Positions 37,180-48,758 of a DNA stretch of 64,000 nucleotides are shown here, in pieces. Origin of the DNA: Rhodeus uyekii (Eukaryota; Chordata; Actinopteri; Cypriniformes; Acheilognathidae). The position numbers and the translations under genes were made by a program. Position 1 is the first letter of the stretch, and every line of letters starts with the position of its first letter. Below the pieces are notes generated by a model, which ran no database searches, had not been told where the DNA came from, and saw only the letters and a list, made by a program, of their open reading frames with translations. The DNA lies in NCBI GenBank assembly GCA_037043235.1, contig JAWRVZ010000052.1, forward strand, positions 2,883,001 through 2,947,000, read 5' to 3'.

Positions 37180-38312
37180 GTCAAGTCAAGTCACATTTAT
37201 TTATATAGCACTTTTTACAATACAGATTGTTTCAAAGCAGCTTTACAGTGGTCACATGAAAACATTATAAATAAAGTTTAGTTGGCTGAACGGTAGCCTT
37301 AAAAGAGCAGGCGAATTAATACAATTGATGAGTATTAAGTGTTAAGTTTTGATTTTTGATTGATTGAAGGTTTGATAACAATAATAATTCGATAACAATT
37401 CAAGTCCAATATTAAGTCGAATTTGGTCCGATTGGAGATGGGTTCATGATCTTCACAGGGGAGGGTTTAATAGAGTCACGGTCTCCGCAGACACTTCAGG
37501 GCAGTGCTGTGCTCGTGTCCAGGTGCAGGTCCTTCATCTGATCTGGATACGGCCCGGATCCGGCTGACCACGGTAACCTCGGAATAAACAGAGAATAATA
37601 TCAGCGTAGATGCCATTCTTCTTCTGATGTATCGAGTACATCAGGTGTTATGGGAATGTTCCCGGTTCTGGCTGACCTAAATTATTCAGCCTAACAATCA
37701 TTTTACATGATTAAAAATGTATGTATAATGTGTTATGTGTATGCCAGGTTGAAGAGATGTGTTTTTAGTCTAGATTTAAACTGACAGAGTGTGTCTGCTT
37801 CCCGAACTGTATTAGGACTACTGTTCCAGAGTTTAGGAGCTAAATAGGAAAAAGATCGACCGCCAGCATTTGACTTTGATATTCTAGGTATTATAAGCTG
37901 GTATTTTGGGATTGTAAGTGATTGTCTTTTGTATTTTGGGATCGCAATAGACGTGAAGGACTATAATGTGTTAAGAGATCGCTCAAGTACTGTGGAGCTA
38001 AACCATTTAATGCTTTGTAAGTCATTAGCAAGATTTTAAAATGTATTCGGTGTTTAATAGGAAGCCAGTGCAGGTTTGACAGAACTGAGATAATATGCTA
38101 ATACTTCCTGGTTCTAGTAAGAACTCGAGCTGCTGCATTTTGGACCAGTGGAATTTGTTTATTAAGCGTGCAGGGCAACCACCTAGTAGAGCATTACAAT
38201 AATCTAGCCTTGAACTCATGAATGCATGAACAAATTTTTTCGCATTTGTCTTGAGAGCATATGTCGCAATTTAGATATATTTTTAAGATGGAAGAATGCC
38301 GTTTTACAGATG

Positions 38313-38945
38313 CTAGAAACATGGCATAGATGCTAAAAAAAAATTATATTCAGTTATGCATTCTGCTAATTTAGTGAATCGGTACGTTTCATCAGGATGA
38401 GAAGAAATATAGAGCTGAGTATCATCAGCGTAACAGTGAAAGCTAATGCCATTCTTCCTAATAATTGCACCCAAAGGAAGCATGTACAGGGTGAAATGCA
38501 ATGGTCCTAGTACTGAACCTTGAGGAACTCCATACTGAACCCGTGATCGATATGACATCTCGTCATTTACTGCAACAAACTGATAACGGTCAGATAAGTA
38601 TGATTTGAACCAGGCTAATGCAACTCCACTAATGCCAATATAGTTTTCAAGTCTATTCAGACGGATTTTGTGGTCAATTGTATCAAATGCAGCACTAAGG
38701 TCCAGTAACACTAACAGAGAGATACAACCACGATCGGATGATAAGAGCAAATCATTTGTAACTCTAATGAGAGCAGTCTCAGTACTTTGATATGGTCTAA
38801 ATCCTGACTGGAAATCCTCGTAGATGCTGTTTCTTTCTAGAAAGGAACATAGTTGTAAAGATATTGCCTTTTCTAGAATCTTTGACAAGAAAGGTAGATT
38901 CGATATTGGCCTGTAATTAACTAATTTTGTAGGATCAAGTTGTGG
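38313..38945 (-). pseudogene. LINE ORF2 reverse transcriptase domain
   Basis: The best-preserved frame in the LINE (191 codons from 38888, with extra readable residues upstream). Blocks in order: SKILEKAISLQLCSFLERNS, FQSGFRPYQSTETALIRVTN, LLVLLDLSAAFDTIDHK, VALAWFKSYLSDRYQF, YGVPQGSVLGPLHFTLY and FHCYADDTQLYIS. The catalytic DD is intact. The frame then runs into a deletion (near 38340) that removes the thumb/connector and puts the C-terminal SSRLDYCNALLGGCPARLIN (38219-38160) out of register. Confidence 0.85.
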
Positions 38946-39067
38946 TTTTTGTTCAGGGACACTAAAATTTACTGTATTTTGTTATATTGTAGTAGACGGT
39001 TACATGGTTATAACTTTCTCTCTAATGTTATGAATTTTGCAAGTAAAGAATTAATAATTAAGAACTA

Positions 39068-39393
39068 TGTCCCAGTCTGGTCTAGATCCTTATGTTTTTC
39101 CCTCATGTGTTGGCGTAGATGTCTAGTTAGTGTGATTACCCATTTAGTTCGCCACCTGTTTGTTATTTCCTAGTGTATTTATGATATTTTATATCCTCAT
39201 GTGCATCGTGTCTTTGTCAGTTGTTGAATGTTATTGGTAAGAAGTGTTTGGTAGTTTTCTCCTGGTTCTCCTTCCGAGTTTCTGTTTGCACCCTCGCGTG
39301 CCTTTTTGTTTATGGTTTGTAATTAAAGTTCCATTTTGAGTTTATTAAGTTATCCCCGTGTGTCGTGTGTCTCTCCGTGTTTCACACACAACA
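39068..39393 (+). repeat. LTR-like insertion in the LINE endonuclease region
   Basis: Begins TGTCCCAGTCTGG, has a TTTATGATATTTTAT box and an AATTAAAG signal near 39325, and ends near CACACAACA. The layout is like the LTRs at 27358 and 44810. The LINE frame stops and resumes around it, but I found no clear 5-bp target duplication. Confidence 0.5.
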
Positions 39394-39999
39394 GCCTCAG
39401 CGAGATAACAGACCATCACTTCAAATGAATTATATTTCAAATTAGACCTTTGAGCAGTACTGATCGTGTTACTATAAATTACAGCAACACCTCCTCCTTT
39501 ACCTTTCAGACGAGGCTCATGTTTATAACAGTAATCTTGAGGGGCGGAGTAATGTAATCGTCTGGTTTTAGCCAGGTTTCTGTCAAACACAGCACATCTA
39601 GTTTATGATCTGTAATCATATCATTTGCAATAAGTGCTTTTGAGGAAAGGGATCATATATTCAGTAACCCAAGCTTTATAATTTGTTCATTTGTGTTATA
39701 TCCGTTCTTAGTTGTTTGTAAATCAATTAAATTTTTATCCTTAAATGGTTTTGAGAGTTTTTTGTATTTGCTAATTCAGGGAACAGACACAGTGTCTATA
39801 GGATATCTAGGAGAAAGAGTCTGTATATGTTGGAATTTATCTGACCTCTGTGACGTGAGACAGCTAGCAGACGGTCGATTTAGCCAGTTTGTCTGCTTCC
39901 TGACCTGGACCCCAGTTAGTCAAGGTTTAGCTCTAAGACTATGTGCCAAATTACTAGAGAGAAGAGCGGCACCATCCCAGGTGGGATGAATACCATCTC

Positions 40000-40769
40000 T
40001 TTTCAACAGGTCAGGTCTGCCCCAAAAACTTTTCCAATTGTCTATGAGCCCTCTTATTATGCGGGCACCACTTAGACATTCAGCCATTGAGTGAGGATAA
40101 TCTGCTAAGCATCTCATCACTCCTGCGCATAGGAAGAGGGCCAGAGCAAATTACAGTGCCTGACATCGTACTTGCAAGTTCACACACCTCTTTAATCTTA
40201 GTTTTAGTGATCTCCGACTGGCAAAGTCGGACATCATTAGCGCCAACGTGAATAACAATCTTAGAATATTTACGATTAGCCTTAGCCAGCACTTTTAAAT
40301 TTGCGCTCTGGCTCCCGGCAAACATGTGACTATGGTGGCTGGAGTCTTTATTTTCACATTCCGAGTAATAGAATCGCCAATCACTAGGGCACTTTCAACA
40401 GGTTTCTCAGTGGGTGCGTCACTGAGTGGGGAGAACCTGTTTGATGTTCTGATCGGAATGGAACAGTGTTTTTTTGACCCGCGATTATGCCGTCTCACAG
40501 TCACCCAGTTGCCCTGCTGCACGGGCTCTACAGCCAGAACCGAACAATGTACAGGGTTTGCTAAGCTAGTCGCATCCAAAGTAGTATCTAAAGCCCTTGC
40601 ATTCTTACTATCCTCGATTAAAGTTTGGATAATTCTCTAATTCTGAGATCTTCTCTGTCAGCCTGACTATGTCCCTACATTTATCACATGTGAAGCCCTG
40701 AGTGCTGACAGAGACAGACAGACTATACATGAAGCAGGCAGTGCATGTAACAATTACAGGAGATGACAT
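40000..40769 (-). pseudogene. LINE ORF1 with SGNH-type esterase domain, frameshifted
   Basis: From an ATG at 40769, SSPVIVTCTACF and STQGFTCDKCRDIVRLTEKI give paired cysteines followed by a short coiled-coil-like helix. After a break, SALVIGDSITRNVKI (about 40385-40340) holds the GDS nucleophile block, IVIHVGANDVRLCQ the GxND block and LLKRDGIHPTWDGAALLS the DxxH block, so serine, asparagine and the Asp/His pair of an SGNH hydrolase are all readable. Esterase-like ORF1 proteins are known from L2/CR1-group LINEs. At least three frameshifts or stops break the gene. Confidence 0.75.
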
Positions 40770-40860
40770 GATTCACCATGTGTTGATCCAACTCACCAGT
40801 TTTGAACTCTGAAAAAAGGCGCAAGCGAGAAAACGCTGTATGCACGGACAGTAAGATAGC

Positions 40861-41169
40861 ACAATGCTAACGCATTTTGCGACTTAGATTAAAGCTAAAG
40901 ATTACAATTTATTAAATAATCTAGTATTGTATTTTCACTTAATTTTATTGTCCAGTTTAGATATTCTACTAAATATAAGTACCTTTGTCAAGTCAACTCT
41001 GATTAGAGTATTAGTAGACTGGTTGGGTTAAGGTTAGAATAAGATGACATATAGTTGTAAAGTTACTTATAGTCAGTGAATGTGTGTTGAGGATCATCAC
41101 AATAAAGAGTTATCAGATATTAAACAGACAGTCTACAAATACTGTAATGAGAGTTAGTTGACATGTAGT
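40861..41169. other. No gene seen
   Basis: AT-rich; possibly LINE leader sequence or its flank. Confidence 0.35.
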
Positions 41170-41522
41170 TGTCAGCGATCAACAGGCAGAACACAGACGA
41201 TAGTAGTAGCATTTTTTATTGCATAATGGAGAGCACAGCGAAACACTGCAAAGGCAGGCTTAACTTGGCAGGAGCAGACGTTGGCAGACACTGAAGACAC
41301 AGGGAAGCAGGACTAGGGATACATGGAAGGAGCTTACTCAGACAGTAGTAGAGCAAAAAACTCTGGAAGCAGTCTTGGCACGAATGACGAGACCAGACAC
41401 TGACTGTTGAGCGAGGGCTGTAGAAATAGTGCTGGTGATTGATGATGACAGGTGTTCAGATTTCTGGTGATTGTGATCTCATGAACGAGTCTGGTGCTGT
41501 GGGTGTGGCTGGATCCGTAACA
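41170..41522 (-). mobile_element. Solo LTR, 353 bp, with target duplication
   Basis: On the minus strand it starts TGTTACGGATCC and ends GATCGCTGACA, with AATAAA near the 3' end. It is flanked on both sides by GTAGT (41165-41169 and 41523-41527). No internal region remains, so it is the product of LTR-LTR recombination. Confidence 0.8.
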
Positions 41523-42827
41523 GTAGTTACAAAGTGGACCATGGAAATAAAGAAGGCATGATGTTTTGGAAAAAACGGTCTGGTGCTCTCTTGCCATCAG
41601 TTTATGCTCCGTGAGAAACTCAAGACCAGTGTGGCGCACAGGTGACGCTCATTATCAAAACTGGAATGTCACATAAATACTCCATTCCATGTGTGAGAGA
41701 ATAAAGAGAATAAAATCATCCCTTCCTGGGAAAATTGCCACAAAATATTCACAAAAAGTGAAAGTTGTTGCAATTGGTAATTCCACTGTCACTCTGTCAC
41801 TGTCACAACTCTCTTTTACTTCTGTCATATATTACTTAGACGAAACGAAACAATATAAACACCGTCATGTTCTCTTGCTTTCGAATGTTGATTTTTGGGA
41901 ACACGGTCATGTGAGATGCTTCCATCACTATACCAAATCATTCTGAAGACAGACTTTAGCTCGGGCAATTCTAAATGATCAGACCGAGCAGTTTGAGCTT
42001 TTGTGTGACTGCAGCTGGTCCGCTGGTTAGTCCAGTTATCCACAAAATCAGAGGAACAAACACAAAACTCTAAAAATGACTGCGCCCTTGTTTCTCTGGC
42101 ACATAAGGTAGTTCTCTACATAGGTTGGCCTTTAGGAAGCCAATCACAATTAAAATAAGGAATCACACACCTTAAGAAAGACAGAATAGAGAAATTTATC
42201 TTAATTTTTCTAGTTCTCCCTGTCCCACCCAACTAGCAGACATCTCCCATAATGACAATCACTTATAGCCACTATCGATTCCCTCTCCAGCTGTGACTCA
42301 TTCCACACACACACTCTTATAATCAGTCACATCATATACAGACTATTCACAGACTTCACACCAGCCCACAAGCACACACTCAAACACATTACTCACAAAC
42401 AAACAAACACTTCCCATTGATTTTCTCAGGCTGGGAGCTGCAGGCACACATTTCTGCTGTACTACTGGCTGATAGTGACATAGAAATATAGAGGAGTTAA
42501 GAGGAAAAGAAGAATTTGAAAATAGGAGGTAAGCAGGTAGGAATGGAGCAACGTTGAATACATGGAAGGTGAGTGGTGGAGAACACAACAGAAGTGCAGA
42601 TTATTGCTTTTTTTCCACCAAAATGGGAAACACACATTTAAAAGAACAAGCATTGTCACATGACAGGAAGTATCACTGTGTTCAGAAACCAGCATAGGCT
42701 CCAATTTACTGCAGTTGAAATGAGCAACTGTGACAGTTCCTTGCACAATACTGAGTGTGTTCGACCTAAAGAGGTGCTGCGACGATTAGAGACGGCTCCG
42801 TATGCTTTTGAATCGCTCTCATGTAAC
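41523..42827. other. No gene seen
   Basis: Unique-looking sequence. Scattered short frames have no recognisable domains. Confidence 0.4.
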
Positions 42828-42844
42828 GTAGGCCAGTAAAAGTT

Positions 42845-43643
42845 TGTCAGGGTTCTGTCACTTCGGTCTTGTTTTCTAGTGTTTCGGTGACAGAGCTCTG
42901 ACACTGCTCTACTGTCATATCTTCACGGCTTCGAGTGTCTCGAGTCGCGCGCTCTCTTCTCTGTGGCTTGTTTGCAAGTCGTGATTGTCCTATCCCGAGA
43001 CTTTTGGTCTTGTTCAGATTTGGTTTTGTGTCGGGATTTGGACATTCATGACCCGTGTGTTTGTCCTTGTGAGTGTTTGCTCGTTCTCGTGCTCTACGTC
43101 ATGTGGGTGGGCACAGTTTCGGGCTTTGATTGAGCCGCGCTCTCTCGTGTGTGCGTGCATTGTTGTGAGCACATGGTTAGTGTTTACATCAGCCGCGTGC
43201 TTTCATGTTATGTTTTCGTGTCGCCAGCAGTTTGTGTTTTCACCAGCTGTACACTGTCTCTTGTTTCTAGTGGACATGCGTATTATGCGTGTTCACATTG
43301 CCTGCGTGTTTGTATCTTGTGATTGTGTAACCCCGCCCGTTTGGTTCCCTTGTTACTTTGATTTGTCCCAGCTTTTTCCTCTCAATTATCGTCCCTCCTG
43401 TGTTTATTTAATCCCTTCGTGTTTACTGTCCTGCATCACATCATTGTCGTTTCATGTGTCTTTGATGTCCATGTCCATGTCTGAGTCGTGCTCAGTCCAG
43501 TCCTGTCCTGTTGGTCAAGTCAGTAGTATCTAGTTAGTTGTGTCTTTCTCCCTCTGGGCAGTTGTTGTTGGTGTTTTTTTTTCTTCTCAATAATAAATCC
43601 CTTCCAACCTGCACATTGAGTCGAGTCTTCCTGAAACCTGACA
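42845..43643 (+). mobile_element. Solo LTR, 799 bp, related to the gag-only family
   Basis: Starts TGTCAGGGTTCTG, ends AACCTGACA and follows the minus-strand LTR at 17906-17131 block by block: CAGAGCTCTG, GGCTTCGAGTG, GGGATT.GG.CATTCATGAC, CGCGTGCTTTC, GTCGCCAGC, TGTGTAACCC, TATTTAATCC and an AATAAATCCC signal. The flanks AAGTT and GAGCT are a decayed target duplication. The 182-codon open frame here lies wholly within LTR DNA and is not regarded as a gene. Confidence 0.8.
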
Positions 43644-43709
43644 GAGCTGTGCTTGTAAACCTCACTCCCCCAGCCTCAAGAGGCATGCTTGCAACTGATG
43701 CTAGTAGCT

Positions 43710-44006
43710 CTGGGGTCTTATTTATAAAACTGTGCGTAGGATCACTACTAAAAGTTTACAAGGGCCCAAAAGCCAAAAATGCCATGCGGCAAAAAATTTT
43801 CAGATTTATAAAACCGTGTGTACGCACACCTGTCAGGAACATTCCCTTTATAAATCGCAGATGTCAAGGGTCAAAGTTTGCTTAAATGTGCACACATTGT
43901 CCCGTCAAGTTGTTTTTTATAGATCACAACCTTTGCGTGGAAACTGGCGTACGTACCTTTCCAGTCCTGTTTTGTGCGTACGCACGCTTTATAAATGAGA
44001 CCCCAG
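43710..44006 (+). mobile_element. MITE with 19-bp inverted ends
   Basis: CTGGGGTCTTATTTATAAA at the left and its near-perfect inverse (one mismatch) at the right enclose 297 bp with no coding capacity. The interior also carries inverted GTGCGTACGCAC-like words. Confidence 0.8.
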
Positions 44007-44290
44007 GTCTTTAACGTCCCTGTTAGCACACCTGCCTCCCATCTTGGAGACCCCAGTTTGAATCCCGTTCACAGATTCCAGTCACATTTGGTGCCGTGAC
44101 CCAGATGGGTTTGAGGTTTGAGAGGGGTGAGAGTACTGTAGGCCAGTAAGAGGTGTGTGTAAACCTCACTCCTCTGGCCTCAAGAGGAGTGCTAACAATA
44201 GATGTTAGACGCTACAGTGTTTAGCACTCCTTCCTCCTACATTCAAATCCCTCTCAGAGGGGATTGAGTGGGTTTAGTTACGCTCGCTGT

Positions 44291-44809
44291 ACTCTGATGT
44301 CATTTTAGTTCAATCGTGACCATGTTTTGCTAATTTGTTCATGTGTGGGGCTCTATACATTATACGCAATGATAAATGGTTCACATAATAGTCTGCTACA
44401 TTATGACACATAATCTCATGATGAATGTTTTTATGATAAGTGGTTTACTTACATATTCCTTAAATAATTTATGTTTGTGTAGAAATGTCTTTTCACAGTC
44501 AGATCAAAGAAAAGTTTAGAAAATGATACTAACAGCTAAGGATAAAACATATTTTCTTAATATATCTACAGTATGTAATATGCATACACTATGTGAATTT
44601 TCGGATGATCTACCTCAGAGCATACTTTGCAATGCACTCACAGATAGCCAAAATGTAAGATGCCTTTACTCAAAAGTGAATTAAAACTCCAAAGTAACCA
44701 CTTTTATTTGCAGAAATTATAACTGGACAGCTCACTCACATGCCATCTGATCAATGTGATAAAAACGGAGTATACTATTGTTTGAATATTGGTTGAGGAA
44801 TAATGCTTA
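44291..44809. other. No gene seen
   Basis: AT-rich, featureless. Confidence 0.4.
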
Positions 44810-45172
44810 TGTCACAGTCTTGTCGCGTCTTGCACATCCGGGTCCCTTCTATGTATCTTCCATGTCCTCCCTGCACCTGTCTAATCACTGATCTTGTTAG
44901 TCTCGTCAGCTGTTTCCCATCCCGCCTTGTGTATAAAACCCTCTCGTATTCCCAGGTCCTTGTCAATCGTTGAAACTGTTTCATGTGGTGTTGTGTGTGG
45001 ATGCTGCCTTCCATGTTCTCTGTGTTTCTCCTTGTTCCAAGTGTTTCCTAGGTTTTTGCACAACAAGTGCCGTTTATTTTTATAGTTAAAGTCCTTTGTT
45101 ATTCATGTTTTGTTTTTTTTAAAACGGTCTCCTCGTGTTCTCCGCATCGCACACCAGCACCGTTACGTGACA
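44810..45172 (+). mobile_element. Solo LTR, 363 bp, with perfect target duplication
   Basis: Starts TGTCACAGTCTTG and ends GTTACGTGACA. It has a TATAAAA box near 44934. GCTTA occurs directly before (44805-44809) and after (45173-45177). Its end resembles that of the LTR-like piece at 27358. Confidence 0.85.
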
Positions 45173-45843
45173 GCTTATTTATATCTTGCTCTTTCAAAAA
45201 AATTGTATGCAGCCAATATTCCTCAATACATGCATCAATATATTAAATCTGTGCATGCTGTACATAGAGTACTATTCCCACATAGCCATTTCTGTGGTAT
45301 ATTGCTATCTTTCTCTTTCAATCTATCCTCATCATCTCTCACATGCATCTTTGTTTTCCTCAAGGATCCTGAGGTTGAACATTGTGCCAATCTCTGCCAC
45401 CCCTCATTCTGTGCTCTCTTGCTCTCTCACTCTCCTGTTATAATAATATTTGATTTCAGCAGCTTTCTTGTTTTTAGTAGTAGTAGAAATATCAAAGAGG
45501 AGAGTGAAGGGCAGCTAAATTGCAGAAAAGAAGGAGAATGAAGAGAAGCAGTCGCTCACACCTCCCGTTCCCAAGAGTATATAATTGCTCTGATGATGTT
45601 GGCGAGGGAGGGAGCGTGACGTAGCGCAGGAGGCGTAAGGAGTCAGGGAATACCCTCATGAAGAGAGACAGAGAGGGTGCGTGGGTGGAGGATGAAGAAA
45701 CACTGTCATATGTAAAGCCTCTCTCTCTCTCTCTCTCTCTCCCCTCCTTCAGTGGTGTGTAGCGTGAGAAAGCCGAGCCTCCAGCCCATGTTTAAAGATT
45801 CATGATGCAGAGTTCTGCGTCTCAGCAGAGCTCTACTTACACA

Positions 45844-45880
<37 letters not shown>

Positions 45881-46143
45881 TCCATATGCTCCTTTACCGG
45901 CAGAGAAACACTCTTCACGTTCATGTACACCATGAAGATGTGCGGCAACTGAATGCATTCTAGATATGCTTTCATCTATCAATGCAAAAAAAGAGATTTT
46001 TAACTTGGTATTTTAAGCATTTTTTTTCTTAACACAGTAAATATCATAATAAATTCATAAGTCAAGATATATTTACATGTGAAGAAAAATAAATTAGATT
46101 AAATCTTGTTTTCTGTAACATCTGCTTAAAACAAGGAAAAATG
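45173..46143. other. Unassigned; GC-richer promoter-like patch at 45570-45800
   Basis: TATATAAT at 45578-45585 is followed by GAGGGAGGGAGCGTGACGTAG, a CRE-like TGACG within a GC-richer patch, then a (CT)n tract at 45719-45740 and (CA)n at 45846-45876. This resembles a fish promoter or 5'UTR, but no downstream exon was found. Confidence 0.3.
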
Positions 46144-46430
46144 GGTGACACTTTACAATAAGGATAATTTGTTTCCATTAGTTGATGAATTAACTAACAA
46201 TGAACAATATGTGCTTAACATATTAACCTTTTAAAATGTGAGTTAATAAAAATTCTATTGTTCATTGCTGGTTCATGTTATTTCAGAGTGTAAAGAAAAA
46301 ACATCATTAAATGTTGAAATTAACAATAACAAAGATTATTAAATGCTGTAGAATTATTGTTCATTGTTTGTTCGTATTGACTATTGTACTTAACTAATGT
46401 TAACAAATAAAACCTTTTTGTAGTGTTACC
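46144..46430. mobile_element. MITE (hAT-like)
   Basis: The ends GGTGACACTTTACAATAAGG and, inverted, GGTAACACTACAAAAAGGTT form imperfect terminal repeats around 287 bp of AT-rich DNA with GTTCATTG words. This is a very common fish repeat type. The hAT assignment is from memory. Confidence 0.6.
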
Positions 46431-46688
46431 AAATATGATGTTCAACCACAGAACTCTTTGACCCAAACTGTGTGTTTATTATATGATGCATTTATGTACA
46501 ATAGTCAATAATAAAGGTGAGATGGTGTGTCAAATATCTTGCAGTTCATTAGAGCAATTTTGCACATTTCACGTTAGAATAGGCCGCATGACACGATACG
46601 CTCTATAATACTGCACTGTTCTTGCTCATCACTGCACGCCTCTATTTATAGAGCCTCCCAAGAGCAGAGAAACACTCCCATCTGAAAG

Positions 46689-46721
<33 letters not shown>

Positions 46722-47754
46722 AGACTAAGGGAAGAGAGTAGATGCAGTGGGAGGGGTAGAAAAAAAAGTAGATTGCTGAAACTCATGGAGTGAGAACTTG
46801 AGAACAAGGTTAGACAGAGAAGGTGAGAAATACGTGGATATGATTGATGGGCACAACAACACATGGAAAAGAGGGAAAGAGGAATATAAAAGAGATGAGA
46901 GGAAATGGAGGCAAGAGAGAGAGAGAAGAATATTAGAGAGAAGAAGACCATAAGAAATATGTGCTTTTTGAAATTTTCCATCTGCACTTTGAATGACGTA
47001 CAAAACAAACCTTGAACACCTAATAGATGGAGAGAGAATTTTTTTTTTTAAATAATTTAGCTCTTAAATTTTTTTATTCATTTTATAGGTTGCCATTTTT
47101 GCTAAATATTAACAACATTTGGGAAATGTCTAAATACAGTTTAAACCCTGCATTAAAAATACCTGAATGGGTAACAGGATCGCAAACTAAGCCTAAAATA
47201 AGCAGTCACAGACAATGTTTTGGTTTGCGTTTATTAATACATGTATATTTCCCATGAAATAAGGAAATACATTTAGCAGCTGCATTAGTTAATAATTAAA
47301 TATTTTAATTGTATTTTAATACATTTAAGAATGTCAAAACATGGAACAGAAAAGAAAACAATTTTTACGGGACAGTGTTTATCGAACATACAGCCTATAA
47401 TAGTGAATGTACCTTTTGCTTTAGAATATAAGATGATGTTTGGATAGCGACACAAATTGTACCTTTTTCTGATATTCAACCCTCCAAAAAAGATTAATTT
47501 GATGCTTGCCTCACTAGTGTTTTCCAGACATTTCTATAGTACAATCTACGTCAACTTTATCACTTGACCTAAAGCCTAATCATGTCATTGAATGTGTTGG
47601 GAACACTGCTGTCTGAGCGGAGAGGCGGATGATCCCTCAGCTGACCAAAAGACGGACTGACGTGAGAGGAGGAAAATGCCCTCTAGTGGCCGGGCTCATC
47701 GCTCAGTCAAAGGGGGCTGCAGTGAAGGGAGGATCCTGATAAAGGAGTCGCTTT
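46431..47754. other. No gene seen
   Basis: Short (CA)n at 46690-46720. The segment 47600-47750 is GC-richer, with CCCTCTAGTGGCC, a word common in fish repeats. No coding frame recognised. Confidence 0.35.
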
Positions 47755-47960
47755 AAAGCCACAGTTCACACAAAAATCAACCAAACAGTAGTTTGGCTTT
47801 GACTTTCAAAGTATTGAAATAAAATAAAGACCATGGAAATCAGTGGTGCTCCACGACTGCTTGGTTACCCATGATCTTCAAAATATCTTCTTTTATGTTC
47901 AGCAGAACAAATCCTTCATACAGGTTTGGAATAACTTGAGGGTGACTGATTTTTCAGTTT
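47755..47960. repeat. Common fish interspersed repeat fragment
   Basis: CACAGTTCACACAAAAATC, ATCTTCAAAATATCTTC and CAGGTTTGGAATAACTTGAGG are characteristic words of a widespread fish DNA-transposon-derived repeat. A second fragment in inverse arrangement lies near 55640-55790. Confidence 0.5.
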
Positions 47961-48412
47961 GAACGATATTATCCTTCTTTTCATCGTCCTTAGTGAGTTT
48001 GGCCTTAACTGTCCGTACTGTGATTAGACTACTATAAATTATATTTGGTTACTTGGTTGGAAGAAAATATTAATTGTGAAAAAAGGTGATATCTGCTTGT
48101 GCTCACAGTTGTGATCTTACAGTTAAGCTGTATGTTTAATCTCTTAAAGATCGTGATCTCAATGACAACCATTCGACTGTGTCTATTAAACCTTTAACAA
48201 AATAAGACAGAGAAAGCCGTTGTCATGTTTGTGCATAAAACAGCCTCACAAACTCACATTATCATTATTTCTGAGTTACACTAATTCACATTATAACAAG
48301 AGTACTGGTATGAAAGTTTATATTTGGTATAAATATACTGAAGTCAATGATAGAGATCAAAACAGAGTAAGTGTGTTCACACTAGGCATGTTTGGTCGGA
48401 TTAAAATGAACT
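47961..48412. other. No gene seen
   Basis: AT-rich; no feature recognised. Confidence 0.4.
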
Positions 48413-48415
48413 CTG

Positions 48416-48727
48416 GGGCATATTCTTCGTACCTCGCTAAGTCACTTAGCTGGATTAGATTGTTGACGATTTCGCAGGATCTTGGATTGTTCGGTTCTTC
48501 GACGCTCATCCGGGACTTGTTGTCATAGTAACAGGTCCGCTGAAGTGAACCTACTCGGGAGCAGGCTTACTTCAAGTTAGCAGGATTAGTTCACGGCTTT
48601 ATAAGCGGAGGTGAAATGGGAAGTTTGTCGCAACATGTCCTGTCCGTTTTTACGAGAGAAACCTGTTGCTGAAGGTGCAATATATTTAATATAATTATAA
48701 TAATTATAATATATATATCTAAAAAAA

Positions 48728-48758
<31 letters not shown>

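Larger units (their letters stand above)
37180..40860 (-). mobile_element. L2-type LINE, nearly full length but internally deleted
   Basis: Read on the minus strand: a leader near 40860, ORF1 (40769-40000), a remnant of the endonuclease (39590-39395), an LTR-like insertion (39068-39393), the reverse transcriptase (38945-38313), the ORF2 C-terminus (38219-38025) and a 3'UTR ending in the common tail at 37275-37180. Most of the endonuclease is missing. The RT blocks match the plus-strand copy at 31040-32310. Confidence 0.85.
42828..44290. repeat. Tandem dimer of a tRNA-derived repeat, first copy interrupted twice
   Basis: Two copies of a ~150-225-bp unit begin TAGGCCAGTAA at 42829 and 44148 and share GTAAACCTCACTCC, CCTCAAGAGG and GTTAGCAC/TTTAGCAC. 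The first copy is split by the solo LTR (42845-43643) and a MITE (43710-44006). After the MITE, GTTAGCACACCTGCCTCCC and CAGTTTGAATCCCG resemble the anticodon arm and B-box region of a tRNA, so the unit is probably tRNA-derived rather than a working tRNA gene. Confidence 0.6.

Noticed and set aside
42985..43533. 182-codon plus-strand frame
   Set aside because: Lies entirely within the 799-bp solo LTR, is Cys/Phe/Ser-rich without domains, and the homologous LTRs at 14843 and 17131 do not keep the same frame.
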